A stretch of 42,000 nucleotides of DNA, taken from positions 1 through 42,000 of the IMG/VR virus record IMGVR_UViG_3300028800_000170; one strand, written 5' to 3'. The notes under the pieces were generated by a model. That model was given only the letters and a program-made list of their open reading frames with translations, made no database searches and was not told the DNA's origin. Origin of the DNA: a virus. Positions 17,020 to 23,122 of the stretch are shown here, one piece after another (position 1 is the first letter of the stretch; every line of letters begins with the position of its first letter). Position numbers and translations under genes: made by a program.

Positions 17020-17198
17020 AGTGTCCAACTTACCCTTATAATAGTCTCTTCCACATCAGTCTTAAAGCTTGCTTTAGCCTTAGCAATACATTCTTTAACA
17101 ATGCTATCCTCTACACTAATCGCATAAGCCTCATAAATCAAAAACTTTTCTTTATAAGTCTTGTCGTCGCTTTTTAGGATCACTGTCAACTCGCTCAT
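17016..17198 (-). CDS. Small hypothetical protein cotranscribed with terS
   Basis: A 60-residue protein, MSELTVILKSDDKTYKEKFL, acidic at the N-terminus and ending in beta-type residues. Its stop overlaps the next start as ATGA, so the two are translationally coupled. The ribosome site is weak (AAAGAAAA). It looks like a small alpha/beta protein; no family is recognised. Confidence 0.5.
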   Translation of the reverse strand: MSELTVILKSDDKTYKEKFLIYEAYAISVEDSIVKECIAKAKASFKTDVEETIIRVSWTL

Positions 17199-17243
17199 AG
17201 TTTTTTCTTTATCACATATTCATACCCATCACAATCTTTTTGC

Positions 17244-17273
17244 TTGCACATATAAATCATAATCTTGTATAGT
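17244..17273 (+). promoter_or_regulatory. Sigma70-like promoter of the small-gene operon
   Basis: TTGCAC at 17244-17249 and TATAGT at 17268-17273 with 18-bp spacing lie about 30 bp before the first plus-strand gene of this operon, within an AT-rich divergent region (17199-17302). The opposite strand must also carry a promoter for the small terminase genes, but I cannot pick boxes for it. Confidence 0.5.
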
Positions 17274-17302
17274 TTAATCAATAACAAAATAGGAGGTACA
17301 AG

Positions 17303-17587
17303 ATGGAACAACCACTACATAGACAAATAATCAACAACAAACTTTATACAGTTTATGATGATGGTGAAGGTTTTTGGCAATTTCTAAACGATCTTGATTT
17401 TCCCGAAGAAGAAAAAAACGATTACATATCTAAATTTGAAAGATATCAAATAGGTTCCTACTTGGTCGAAAGATCAAAAAAATGTGAATGTTGTAATCAA
17501 TGGGTAATAGAAGACGCAGTAGGAGGTATAATTTGCGAAGATTACGAAGAGGCGATTACCCAATATCGCGAAGACTATAACGCTTAA
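17303..17587 (+). CDS. Small acidic protein with Cys cluster
   Basis: A 94-residue acidic protein, first of the operon, with AGGAGGTACA before its ATG. Visible features are DDGEGFWQFLNDLDFPEEEK and a four-cysteine group CECCNQW...GGIICEDYEE that could bind one metal ion. There is no signal peptide or membrane segment. Early position behind a strong promoter suggests a host-takeover protein, by analogy only. Confidence 0.6.
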   Translation: MEQPLHRQIINNKLYTVYDDGEGFWQFLNDLDFPEEEKNDYISKFERYQIGSYLVERSKKCECCNQWVIEDAVGGIICEDYEEAITQYREDYNA

Positions 17588-17597
17588 GTCTTACCCT

Positions 17598-17618
17598 AGC
17601 TCGCCTATCAGGTGGGCT
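17598..17618 (+). other. Intergenic RNA hairpin
   Basis: AGCTCGCCT and AGGTGGGCT form a nine-pair stem (with two G-U pairs) around an ATC loop between the first two genes of the operon. No T-run follows, so it is more likely a processing or stability hairpin than a terminator. Confidence 0.4.
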
Positions 17619-17644
17619 ACGATTAACACTTAAGGAGGTACAAA

Positions 17645-17893
17645 ATGAAATACCCTGATCCCGAAGACTACTACCAAACAGTAGACTTTCAAGGCAAAAC
17701 ATACAAGCTTATCGAAGATCCATATATCAAAGAGATTCACGGTTGTGCCTTTTCTATGAAATATTATCAGGCGTGCGTTGAGGACGATGAGGGCAACGCC
17801 TACAATCTAATATGGGACAATGTGGATTGGAGTGCCGTTGACAAATCAGAAGCATGCGACTGGGAAAATCCCGATGATATAGAAGCATTTTAA
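17645..17893 (+). CDS. Small acidic hypothetical protein
   Basis: An 82-residue protein with strong acidic bias (MKYPDPEDYYQTVDFQGKTY; CDWENPDDIEAF at the end). It has the operon's repeated ribosome site AGGAGGTACA. The acidic, DNA-mimic-like charge would suit an inhibitor of a host nuclease or DNA-binding protein, but that is speculation. No family is recognised. Confidence 0.6.
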   Translation: MKYPDPEDYYQTVDFQGKTYKLIEDPYIKEIHGCAFSMKYYQACVEDDEGNAYNLIWDNVDWSAVDKSEACDWENPDDIEAF

Positions 17894-17909
17894 ATTTAGG
17901 AGGTACAAA

Positions 17910-18314
17910 ATGAAATTAATGAGAGACAGAACAAACGTTTCAGCCATCGTAATCCTTAAAGATGGCAAGTATTTGGGTAAAGTCTTAACCCATTACAGTA
18001 AATCAGGTGTTGTTTCAGTAGAGGTATACGACAACTATAAACTAGTACACAAAGGCAAGGCTGGGGGGCACGGATACGATAAATTTGCCTCTGCAATTAG
18101 TGGCGCTATCATAGATGGACACAAGATCACTGATCATTGCGAGGAACAACTAGAGCCACCTACAAAAGAGGGGTTCCCAAAAGACTTCAAGCCCCCATTA
18201 GGCTATTGGCTAGCAAACTTTAGCAGTGACACCATGACATACAGTCATTGCTATAAAATACCTCGCTTAGACTATCTTCATGAATTGGGCTATACATTAA
18301 TTTACGTTATTTAG
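17910..18314 (+). CDS. Hypothetical protein
   Basis: A 134-residue protein with a beta-rich N-terminal half (NVSAIVILKDGKYLGKVLTH), a glycine/histidine motif KAGGHGYDKFASAISGAIID, and a C-terminal part containing PPLGYWLANFSSDTMTYSHC and ending LGYTLIYVI. AGGAGGTACA precedes its ATG. The pattern is that of a compact soluble alpha/beta protein of unknown role. Confidence 0.6.
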   Translation: MKLMRDRTNVSAIVILKDGKYLGKVLTHYSKSGVVSVEVYDNYKLVHKGKAGGHGYDKFASAISGAIIDGHKITDHCEEQLEPPTKEGFPKDFKPPLGYWLANFSSDTMTYSHCYKIPRLDYLHELGYTLIYVI

Positions 18315-18324
18315 GAGGTACGCA

Positions 18325-18663
18325 ATGAAAAGAAAAATCTATACAACATGCTGGGGTTGTCGAGAAGATGGAGAATGTTACGGTGTCTCTGTAACCTTTC
18401 TGCCAAATACCGATGACGAAGAAACCAAGCATTATGGGCTATATGGTAAATCCATATATGACAATACAATACATGACGGCACCCTTGGCTCTCAAATATG
18501 CTGGGAATCGGGATCTACTATTACGGCAACGCCTAAAACTTTTGAAAAGATTATGAGGCGTTATATTAGCAAATTGAAGCGTGATTTTCTTAAACAATAT
18601 GAAGACTATTCACGCCCTTGGTATGAATTTTTTCCCTTAAAGGAGGTACAAAATGAAGAATAA
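18325..18663 (+). CDS. Hypothetical protein with Cys motif
   Basis: A 112-residue protein beginning MKRKIYTTCWGCREDGECYG with three close cysteines, then a helical C-terminus (TFEKIMRRYISKLKRDFLKQ). The ribosome site is AGGAGGTACG. The last bases overlap the start of the next gene, whose ribosome site lies in this coding region. No family is known. Confidence 0.6.
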   Translation: MKRKIYTTCWGCREDGECYGVSVTFLPNTDDEETKHYGLYGKSIYDNTIHDGTLGSQICWESGSTITATPKTFEKIMRRYISKLKRDFLKQYEDYSRPWYEFFPLKEVQNEE

Positions 18664-19021
18664 AGAAGAAGCTACAACACAGATTGCAATGAGTCTCTAT
18701 CTCTTGGTAGAGGCTCTCCCATACATCGAAAGTGATAGGATACGCAATCTATTTTTAAAAGAGCTAGAAAACATTGATAACGCTATGGGTGTTATCACAG
18801 AGGAGAAACCAATGGATGAGAAAGATATTGATAGTGAATATAACGAAGTGGATCAGGCTCTAAGAGACTTGTTTTCAAGTAGAAACATATCTCCAGAGGA
18901 TACACTTTCCCACATTGCAGTATTTTTCATGACGCTATGTAAATTTATAAACCTGGATAATTCACAATTTGACGCCCTATGTCGCTACATGGAAAAAACC
19001 TACAAAGGAGAAACCACATGA
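18653..19021 (+). CDS. Helical hypothetical protein
   Basis: A 122-residue mostly helical acidic protein (ATTQIAMSLYLLVEALPYIE; VDQALRDLFSSRNISPEDTL). It carries the fifth and last copy of the AGGAGGTACA ribosome site in the operon, and its stop overlaps the next start as ATGA. No domain is recognised. Confidence 0.6.
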   Translation: MKNKEEATTQIAMSLYLLVEALPYIESDRIRNLFLKELENIDNAMGVITEEKPMDEKDIDSEYNEVDQALRDLFSSRNISPEDTLSHIAVFFMTLCKFINLDNSQFDALCRYMEKTYKGETT

Positions 19022-19263
19022 ATAAGAAAGAGTACTATACCATTATAAATAACTTGATCCAAGAAAACGGCGACCTAATCGACCTAGTTAGAGATCTTAT
19101 CCGCGAGTGTTGGAAAGATGATCCTAGGACAATGAATTTTGCCCTAAACCATTTTGATACTAGCGTTGAAATGTCAGCGGATTATGGGGGTATCCCATCG
19201 CTACAAGGAATAAAATATAGACTTGAAAGTTTACTTAAACAACAAGAGGAGAAAAAACCATGA
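19018..19263 (+). CDS. Small hypothetical protein
   Basis: An 81-residue helical protein (MNKKEYYTIINNLIQENGDL). The ATG at 19018 overlaps the previous TGA and has AAAGGAG upstream, so it is preferred over an earlier in-frame ATG at 18979. The stop overlaps the start of the ParB-like gene (ATGA), giving a coupled chain of four genes from 18653. Confidence 0.6.
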   Translation: MNKKEYYTIINNLIQENGDLIDLVRDLIRECWKDDPRTMNFALNHFDTSVEMSADYGGIPSLQGIKYRLESLLKQQEEKKP

Positions 19264-19985
19264 CTAAAATAGAAAGCACTACAGACTACGAAAGCTTTCA
19301 CTTTTTTGAAGGCAACCGTAGAGTATTTGACAGCCATGTAAAAACACTGGTTAGAGAGATCAAGAAGAACAACCTCTTACACCTATGTCCAATTTTGGTC
19401 GACAGAGATTTTTTCGTGATTGACGGACAACACCGATTATTTGCAGCCAAGGCCCTAAACGTACCTATCTACTATATGATAGCCGACAAGGGAGGGAGCA
19501 ACCTTATAGGTACCCTTAACTCCGCTAGAAAAGCATGGCTATCCGCAGACTACGTTAACTATTTTGTATCGCAAGGCAACGAGGACTATAGGAGGCTAGA
19601 TGCTTTCTGCAAGAAGCACAACGTGGATGTAACTCTAGTCCTAAAGATGAGGGATCAAAAGGATAACAAATTTAAGGACGGCCTCTATAAGTTTATGACA
19701 CCCGAGGAGGAAAAAACTCTAGTAGTCGCTTTGGATAAACTGGCCGACACAAAAGCCTTGATAGATCTAAGATCATTTATCGAACATAAATCTACGATTT
19801 TTAAGTCTTTTTGTTTCCAGAAACCTCTTCTTACCCTTTTCCTTAGGGAGGATTTTGACTATGATCATTTCCGGAAAAACCTGGAGCTACTGATGGATAG
19901 GTTTAAGAAGTGCTCTAACAAAGAGAGCTTCTACAATCTTTTCATTGAGATTTACAACTATAGACGTAAGGAAAGGATCGAATGA
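19260..19985 (+). CDS. ParB-like nuclease-domain protein
   Basis: A 241-residue protein whose N-terminal 80 residues have the ParB/Srx fold signature: an R-x-F...V-x-x-L region (NRRVFDSHVKTLVREIKKNN), PILVDRDFFVIDGQHRLFAA with the diagnostic DGQHR, and ALNVPIYYMI. In this fold the GxxR-type loop binds nucleotide, and phage members act as CTP- or ATP-binding DNA proteins or nucleases. The C-terminal half is helical with no standard HTH. No ParA partner is present, so plasmid partition is not supported. Coupled on both sides by ATGA. Confidence 0.75.
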   Translation: MTKIESTTDYESFHFFEGNRRVFDSHVKTLVREIKKNNLLHLCPILVDRDFFVIDGQHRLFAAKALNVPIYYMIADKGGSNLIGTLNSARKAWLSADYVNYFVSQGNEDYRRLDAFCKKHNVDVTLVLKMRDQKDNKFKDGLYKFMTPEEEKTLVVALDKLADTKALIDLRSFIEHKSTIFKSFCFQKPLLTLFLREDFDYDHFRKNLELLMDRFKKCSNKESFYNLFIEIYNYRRKERIE

Positions 19986-20164
19986 AGAAGCCCGATAAAG
20001 AGCTATGTAAGAATGATAAGAACATCTTGGTTAGGGTGAAATGGCCTATGTGGTACAAGATCTCTAAGCAGGCGTTGGATGAGGGGGTAACCCGCAATGC
20101 TCTTCTTACTAAATGTTTTGAGGAATATTTCGAGAGGCTTGAAAAGAAAGATGTCACTGAGTAA
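19982..20164 (+). CDS. Small Arc-like DNA-binding protein (putative)
   Basis: A 60-residue basic protein coupled to the ParB-like gene. NILVRVKWPMWYKISKQALD followed by GVTRNALLTKCFEEYFERLE fits a ribbon-helix-helix unit: one short strand, then two helices joined by a polar turn. Such proteins act as dimeric repressors. It is the last gene before a strong terminator and may autoregulate the operon. Confidence 0.55.
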   Translation: MKKPDKELCKNDKNILVRVKWPMWYKISKQALDEGVTRNALLTKCFEEYFERLEKKDVTE

Positions 20165-20201
20165 GATACTCTCAGTTTCATATATAAATCTGATTAGTTG
20201 G

Positions 20202-20224
20202 GGAGAGGGCAACCTCTCCTTTTT
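20202..20224 (+). terminator. Rho-independent terminator of the small-gene operon
   Basis: GGAGAGG at 20202-20208, GCAA tetraloop, CCTCTCC at 20213-20219 and five T bases. It ends the plus-strand operon just before the convergent minus-strand block. Confidence 0.9.
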
Positions 20225-20258
20225 AATGCCCGTCACTTTCAAGTCCACGGGCGCAGGA

Positions 20259-20417
20259 CTATATAAGACCTCTTTTCTCTAAGTGCTTCTCAAACCACCA
20301 GGGAGTTTTCTTCCATGCCGGTTTGGGTGGCTTTCGCTCCATGAAGTTTTTATTAGACTGAGCGATTAACTTTTGCCGTTCATTTTCTGACAGCGGTTTT
20401 TTTCTTACCTTTGACAC
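20259..20417 (-). CDS. Short basic protein, end of minus operon
   Basis: A 52-residue frame from GTG at 20417 with a GGCGGGG ribosome site just upstream. It encodes a lysine-rich product containing SENERQKLIAQSNKNFMERK and the tryptophan-rich PAWKKTPWWFEKHLEKRGLI. The start overlaps the end of the previous minus gene in another frame. The protein-like composition and spacing support a real gene; an internal ATG would give only 28 residues. Function unknown. Confidence 0.45.
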   Translation of the reverse strand: MSKVRKKPLSENERQKLIAQSNKNFMERKPPKPAWKKTPWWFEKHLEKRGLI

Positions 20418-20568
20418 TGATCCCCGCCTTTTTAGCTTTGTCTATAATAGGGTCCCTTACCTTTTCATCGTAGTCTGCAAGCTTAGCGTTGTTTTTCTCC
20501 GCCCGCTTAACCAACTTCTCCGCTTTCTTTAGTGGCTTCCCCACTTGCTTGCGCATCTTCTCGTCCAT
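20380..20568 (-). CDS. Small lysine-rich protein
   Basis: A 62-residue highly basic protein (KPLKKAEKLVKRAEKNNAKL; KGKKKTAVRK at the end). Several starts are possible; ATG at 20568 has GAGG six bases upstream and is chosen. The first 60 bases overlap the end of the GroES-like gene in a different frame. The composition suggests nucleic-acid contact, nothing more specific. Confidence 0.5.
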   Translation of the reverse strand: MDEKMRKQVGKPLKKAEKLVKRAEKNNAKLADYDEKVRDPIIDKAKKAGISVKGKKKTAVRK

Positions 20569-20827
20569 CTTTAGCCTCATATCCTAGTAAGCATTCTTCT
20601 TTAACTAGGTAAATCTTTTTCTCTTTGTCTACACAGTCCCGCAGCTCATATCTTCTAAAATAAAGAATATTCTTATTAGGGACTAGGGTTGAAGCAACCT
20701 TGTACCCCTCATCGAGGAGCTCGCACCTAACAATAGGCTCTTGCTCTTCTTCCACCATTATAAAGCTATGCTTCTTTGGCTTTTCTAGCACCTTAACGAG
20801 GAGGTACTCGCCGTATGGGATTATCAT
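20507..20827 (-). CDS. GroES-like co-chaperonin (putative)
   Basis: A 106-residue protein. The pattern IPYGEYLLVKVLEKPKK at the start, a short loop, CELLDEGYKVASTLVPNKNI, ILYFRRYE and IYLVKEECLLGYE at residues 75-87 follow the beta-strand order of GroES/Cpn10: R-V-V-K near the N-terminus, a G-V-x-A-G strand, 'GD-x-V-x-F', and a closing L-x-x-x-D-I-L-A strand. Phage co-chaperonins (T4 gp31 type) replace GroES on GroEL so that phage capsid protein folds. The mobile loop looks short. A hydrophilic 20-residue tail follows. It is coupled upstream by ATGA. Confidence 0.55.
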   Translation of the reverse strand: MIIPYGEYLLVKVLEKPKKHSFIMVEEEQEPIVRCELLDEGYKVASTLVPNKNILYFRRYELRDCVDKEKKIYLVKEECLLGYEAKDGREDAQASGEATKESGEVG

Positions 20828-21168
20828 TTTTTACCTCTCAGTTTATCAGACTCGACCTTCTCATGAAACGCTACCTCTTTCCTAAGATGGGTCGGCACCC
20901 TCTTGGACACCTCTAACTTCCCGCTCTTCAGGTTCTTCCCAGCAAGCTCATGTTTAGGCAGCTTAGCATCTACCTTCTTCATGGCTTTATATCCCTTTGG
21001 AAATCTCTTTTTTTCTTCTTTATCTGCTGCTTCATGTGCTGATGGGTACTTTTTGGATTGTTGGGGATAGCCTTTATCGCTGATTTTATCTTTGGTTTCA
21101 TACTTCTCCGTGTGGTAAGTAGGAGGGTGGTGAGGTGATCCGCAGTGGGTGCAACGGCGATGGTTCAT
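20824..21168 (-). CDS. Basic protein with N-terminal zinc motif
   Basis: A 114-residue lysine-rich protein. The N-terminus (MNHRRCTHCGSPHHPPTYHT) holds CxxC plus histidines that could bind zinc; the rest is charged and probably extended (HEAADKEEKKRFPKGYKAMK). Start and stop both overlap neighbours by ATGA, within a coupled chain of minus-strand genes. No family is recognised. Confidence 0.55.
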   Translation of the reverse strand: MNHRRCTHCGSPHHPPTYHTEKYETKDKISDKGYPQQSKKYPSAHEAADKEEKKRFPKGYKAMKKVDAKLPKHELAGKNLKSGKLEVSKRVPTHLRKEVAFHEKVESDKLRGKK

Positions 21169-21320
21169 TTCTCTGTTCTCTCCCTTTCAATATCAAAAGT
21201 GCTATCGCAGGCGGGGCATATCCAATAGGCATCAGACCAAGGTTGCCTCTCCCTCACGTAATCGCATGGTTTCTTGCACCTGTCACAAGTCCGTCCGATA
21301 ACAATCGTTTGGTCGTTCAT
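21165..21320 (-). CDS. 51-residue zinc-ribbon protein
   Basis: A short gene with ATG at 21320 overlapping the previous stop (ATGA) and its own stop overlapping the next start. The product contains TCDRCKKPCDYV and, 20 residues on, WICPACDSTFDIE: two CxxC knuckles in a classic zinc-ribbon spacing. Phage zinc ribbons are often regulators or nucleic-acid binders. Both gene overlaps strongly support it despite its size. Confidence 0.65.
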   Translation of the reverse strand: MNDQTIVIGRTCDRCKKPCDYVRERQPWSDAYWICPACDSTFDIERERTEK

Positions 21321-21457
21321 TTCTTCTTCTTTTTTTTTGACATGCCGGCCTTAGACATGGCTATGGCGACAGCTTGGCGTTGGGGCTTTCCATGTTCCAT
21401 TTCTGTCTTTATGTTTGACGACACAACTTTTTTGGATTTGCCTTTCTTGAGGGGCAT
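21317..21457 (-). CDS. DUF6496 family small protein
   Basis: A 46-residue protein beginning MPLKKGKSKKVVSSNIKTEM and continuing HGKPQRQAVAIAMSKAG before a lysine run. This is the recognisable pattern of the phage protein family DUF6496 (K-K-G-K-S, NI-x-x-EM, GKPQ-x-QAVAIA-x-x-KAG). Function unknown. Its 5' two thirds overlap the coding region of the membrane protein at 21351-21563 in another frame; its stop overlaps the next start by ATGA. Confidence 0.75.
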   Translation of the reverse strand: MPLKKGKSKKVVSSNIKTEMEHGKPQRQAVAIAMSKAGMSKKKKKK

Positions 21458-21563
21458 TGCGGGACTCCTTGTCTTTTAGGTATGCATGTGAGAAAAAGAT
21501 ACAGCCCATGACGAGGATACAAAAGGCAGCTACGCCGAAAAGGAAGAGTTGGATATTTGTCAT
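21351..21563 (-). CDS. Single-pass membrane protein
   Basis: A 70-residue protein with one clear membrane helix at the N-terminus (IQLFLFGVAAFCILVMGCIF), then a charged soluble tail. The ATG at 21563 has GGAAAAG upstream; a GTG at 21578 is also possible. The tail overlaps the DUF6496 gene for 107 bp in a different frame, so the natural 3' end may matter little. With no other lysis gene recognised, it is one candidate for a holin or spanin-like protein, but nothing proves that. Confidence 0.45.
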   Translation of the reverse strand: MTNIQLFLFGVAAFCILVMGCIFFSHAYLKDKESRNAPQERQIQKSCVVKHKDRNGTWKAPTPSCRHSHV

Positions 21564-21595
21564 TTCAGTCTTTTCCACGTCTCTTAATTATGCTC

Positions 21596-21907
21596 TCAGG
21601 CATCACTTAAAGCAAGCTTTTTAGTTAACTTTTCTGCCTTCTGATGGAAGCCCGGTGCGCATCTTTTCACCCGCTTCAAAGTGTCGGCGTGGTGGTGGGC
21701 TAGCTTCGAGAGCAGGAACGCAGTTCTGGCGAGGCGAATGTCTTTTACGTTTTCCCAGCCTACAACATCGGCTACCCAGTCTTCCACCTCATCGACGTTA
21801 TAAAGCCTTACTATCTCATAGATATCTTCTATCAATTGAACAAACTTATCACATCTATAAATAGACAATATCTTTGACATTTCTTCATTGTAATCGTCCA
21901 TTGACAT
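21596..21907 (-). CDS. Helical hypothetical protein
   Basis: A 103-residue helical protein (MSMDDYNEEMSKILSIYRCD; VDEVEDWVADVVGWENVKDI) with a basic C-terminus. The start overlaps the end of the DUF1064 gene by 23 bp. No family is recognised. It is part of the minus-strand replication and accessory operon. Confidence 0.55.
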   Translation of the reverse strand: MSMDDYNEEMSKILSIYRCDKFVQLIEDIYEIVRLYNVDEVEDWVADVVGWENVKDIRLARTAFLLSKLAHHHADTLKRVKRCAPGFHQKAEKLTKKLALSDA

Positions 21908-22223
21908 ATAGCTTCAGCTCCGGGAAATACTTCTTAAACTTTTTGATTTTACTTTTAGACCTCTGATCCATCCAACCCTTCACCTCGTGCCATGTTACCG
22001 TCCCATCGTTTTCCGTGACGCTATAGTCCGGCTTGTAGTTGACCGGGCCCCGCTTCTCGCCTTCAAAGTAAAAGGTTTGGGGCTCATATGCCCAGTCCAC
22101 GATCTTGCCGGCCACTTTCTTGGCCTCTAGCATCTTGGCGTAGACTACCTCTTTTTTGCTTTTGGAGTAAAAGCGTTTACCGCCGATCTCTACCCAAGCT
22201 GCTGAGTTGCCAAATTTAGTCAT
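21885..22223 (-). CDS. DUF1064 endonuclease-like protein
   Basis: A 112-residue protein with the DUF1064 pattern: RFYSKSKKEVVYAKMLEAKK, then WAYEPQTFYFEG, NYKPDYSVTENDGTVTWHEV and KGWMDQRSKSKIKKFKKYFP. The E near residue 25, D of KPDYSV and E-x-K of HEVKG form the PD-(D/E)xK nuclease core. Family members are phage nucleases thought to act in recombination or replication. The length matches the family. Confidence 0.8.
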   Translation of the reverse strand: MTKFGNSAAWVEIGGKRFYSKSKKEVVYAKMLEAKKVAGKIVDWAYEPQTFYFEGEKRGPVNYKPDYSVTENDGTVTWHEVKGWMDQRSKSKIKKFKKYFPELKLYVNGRLQ

Positions 22224-22299
22224 CGCTCATCGCATGTTTGAGGGCGTCCGCCAGGAGGATACCCAGCGTGACGCTTATGACGTGTAGGAAGAACTCCAC
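22216..22299 (-). CDS. 27-residue hydrophobic peptide
   Basis: A frame from GTG at 22299, overlapping the preceding TAG, to TAA inside the start of the DUF1064 gene. The product (VEFFLHVISVTLGILLADAL, then KHAMSDD) is one predicted membrane helix. Overlaps at both ends fit the style of this operon, but the size makes chance possible. A small membrane peptide could modify host membrane or lysis. Confidence 0.35.
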   Translation of the reverse strand: MEFFLHVISVTLGILLADALKHAMSDD

Positions 22300-22775
22300 T
22301 AAAGGTCTTCCCAGCAATCGTTCTTATCAACCATGTAAGCCTTAACGTCCGTGAAGAATGCTTTACAGTGGCTTTTATCTGCATCGAAATAAACAAACAA
22401 CTCATCATCGTGTGTAAACCGGGAGCTGTTACCGTCCACGTTGTAGATTGATCCGTCCCTGCAGTGAACAGAGTAGGAAAACTCGCATTCGCTTTCTGAT
22501 GCCTCTTCCTGCTCTTTTAGGTCTAGTAGGCTACCCAGACATGGCTCGCATGGCGATTGCTCTTCCTTGGTGCCTTTATGTGCGTCATGGACATGTTTAA
22601 GGAAGCTTTCGAAGTTGTCATTCATGATCTTGTCCCATTCCTCGTCGTCCGGGGTGAGCTTTTGAAAGGACTCTTTCACCTCATTGAGCGTTTGGAGCGT
22701 TAGGCTGCCGGTTATGTAGAGCTCTACTAGGTCTTTGGCTATCTTTACTAATAAATTCTTTTCTTGTTGTTTCAT
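22299..22775 (-). CDS. Hypothetical acidic protein
   Basis: A 158-residue acidic protein with a helical N-terminal half (NLLVKIAKDLVELYITGSLT) and a beta-rich C-terminal half (FSYSVHCRDGSIYNVDGNSS; DELFVYFDADKSHCKAFFTD). Six cysteines are present, two as CEPC. The start overlaps the stop of the gene upstream by ATGA. No named family. Confidence 0.55.
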   Translation of the reverse strand: MKQQEKNLLVKIAKDLVELYITGSLTLQTLNEVKESFQKLTPDDEEWDKIMNDNFESFLKHVHDAHKGTKEEQSPCEPCLGSLLDLKEQEEASESECEFSYSVHCRDGSIYNVDGNSSRFTHDDELFVYFDADKSHCKAFFTDVKAYMVDKNDCWEDL

Positions 22776-23122
22776 AGTTTCTCCTCTTTATTTTTTCTTT
22801 TACTTTCATAGTCTTGCAGAGTTTTGATTTCTTTCCAAGCCCAATTGTTTACACTAACTAAGGCTTCTTTACACTCATTTACAAAGGCATAATATCCCTG
22901 ATGCACAGGCACCGGATGTGCCACGCTATACATCGCTTTCCCCTTTGGCGCCGAAAATCCAATCCACGCCACCATCTCGTCGGTAGCCATGTAAAGATAA
23001 ATATTCTTTTGCCTTTCAGGATTAGCGTCCACATAGTTTTCTTTAAAATATTTTACATTTTTCGCATGATCTGGGTGATCCTCTTTTCGAATGTCGGCAC
23101 CTAAGCCCCCTTTAAGTTTCAT
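22772..23122 (-). CDS. Hypothetical protein next to initiator gene
   Basis: A 116-residue protein with MKLKGGLGADIRKEDHPDHA at the start and a compact aromatic core (NIYLYMATDEMVAWIGFSAP). It overlaps the 3' end of the replication gene by 11 bp and the next gene by ATGA, so expression should be tied to replication. Unknown function. Confidence 0.55.
   Translation of the reverse strand: MKLKGGLGADIRKEDHPDHAKNVKYFKENYVDANPERQKNIYLYMATDEMVAWIGFSAPKGKAMYSVAHPVPVHQGYYAFVNECKEALVSVNNWAWKEIKTLQDYESKRKNKEEKL

Noticed and set aside
19260-19985. Plasmid partition system
   Set aside because: Only the ParB-like fold is present; no ParA ATPase and no clear centromere-like repeats nearby.
22220-22408. 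62-codon minus-strand frame
   Set aside because: Mostly a shadow of the gene at 22299-22775; arginine-rich frame-shadow composition. The 27-residue hydrophobic frame fits the gene overlaps better.
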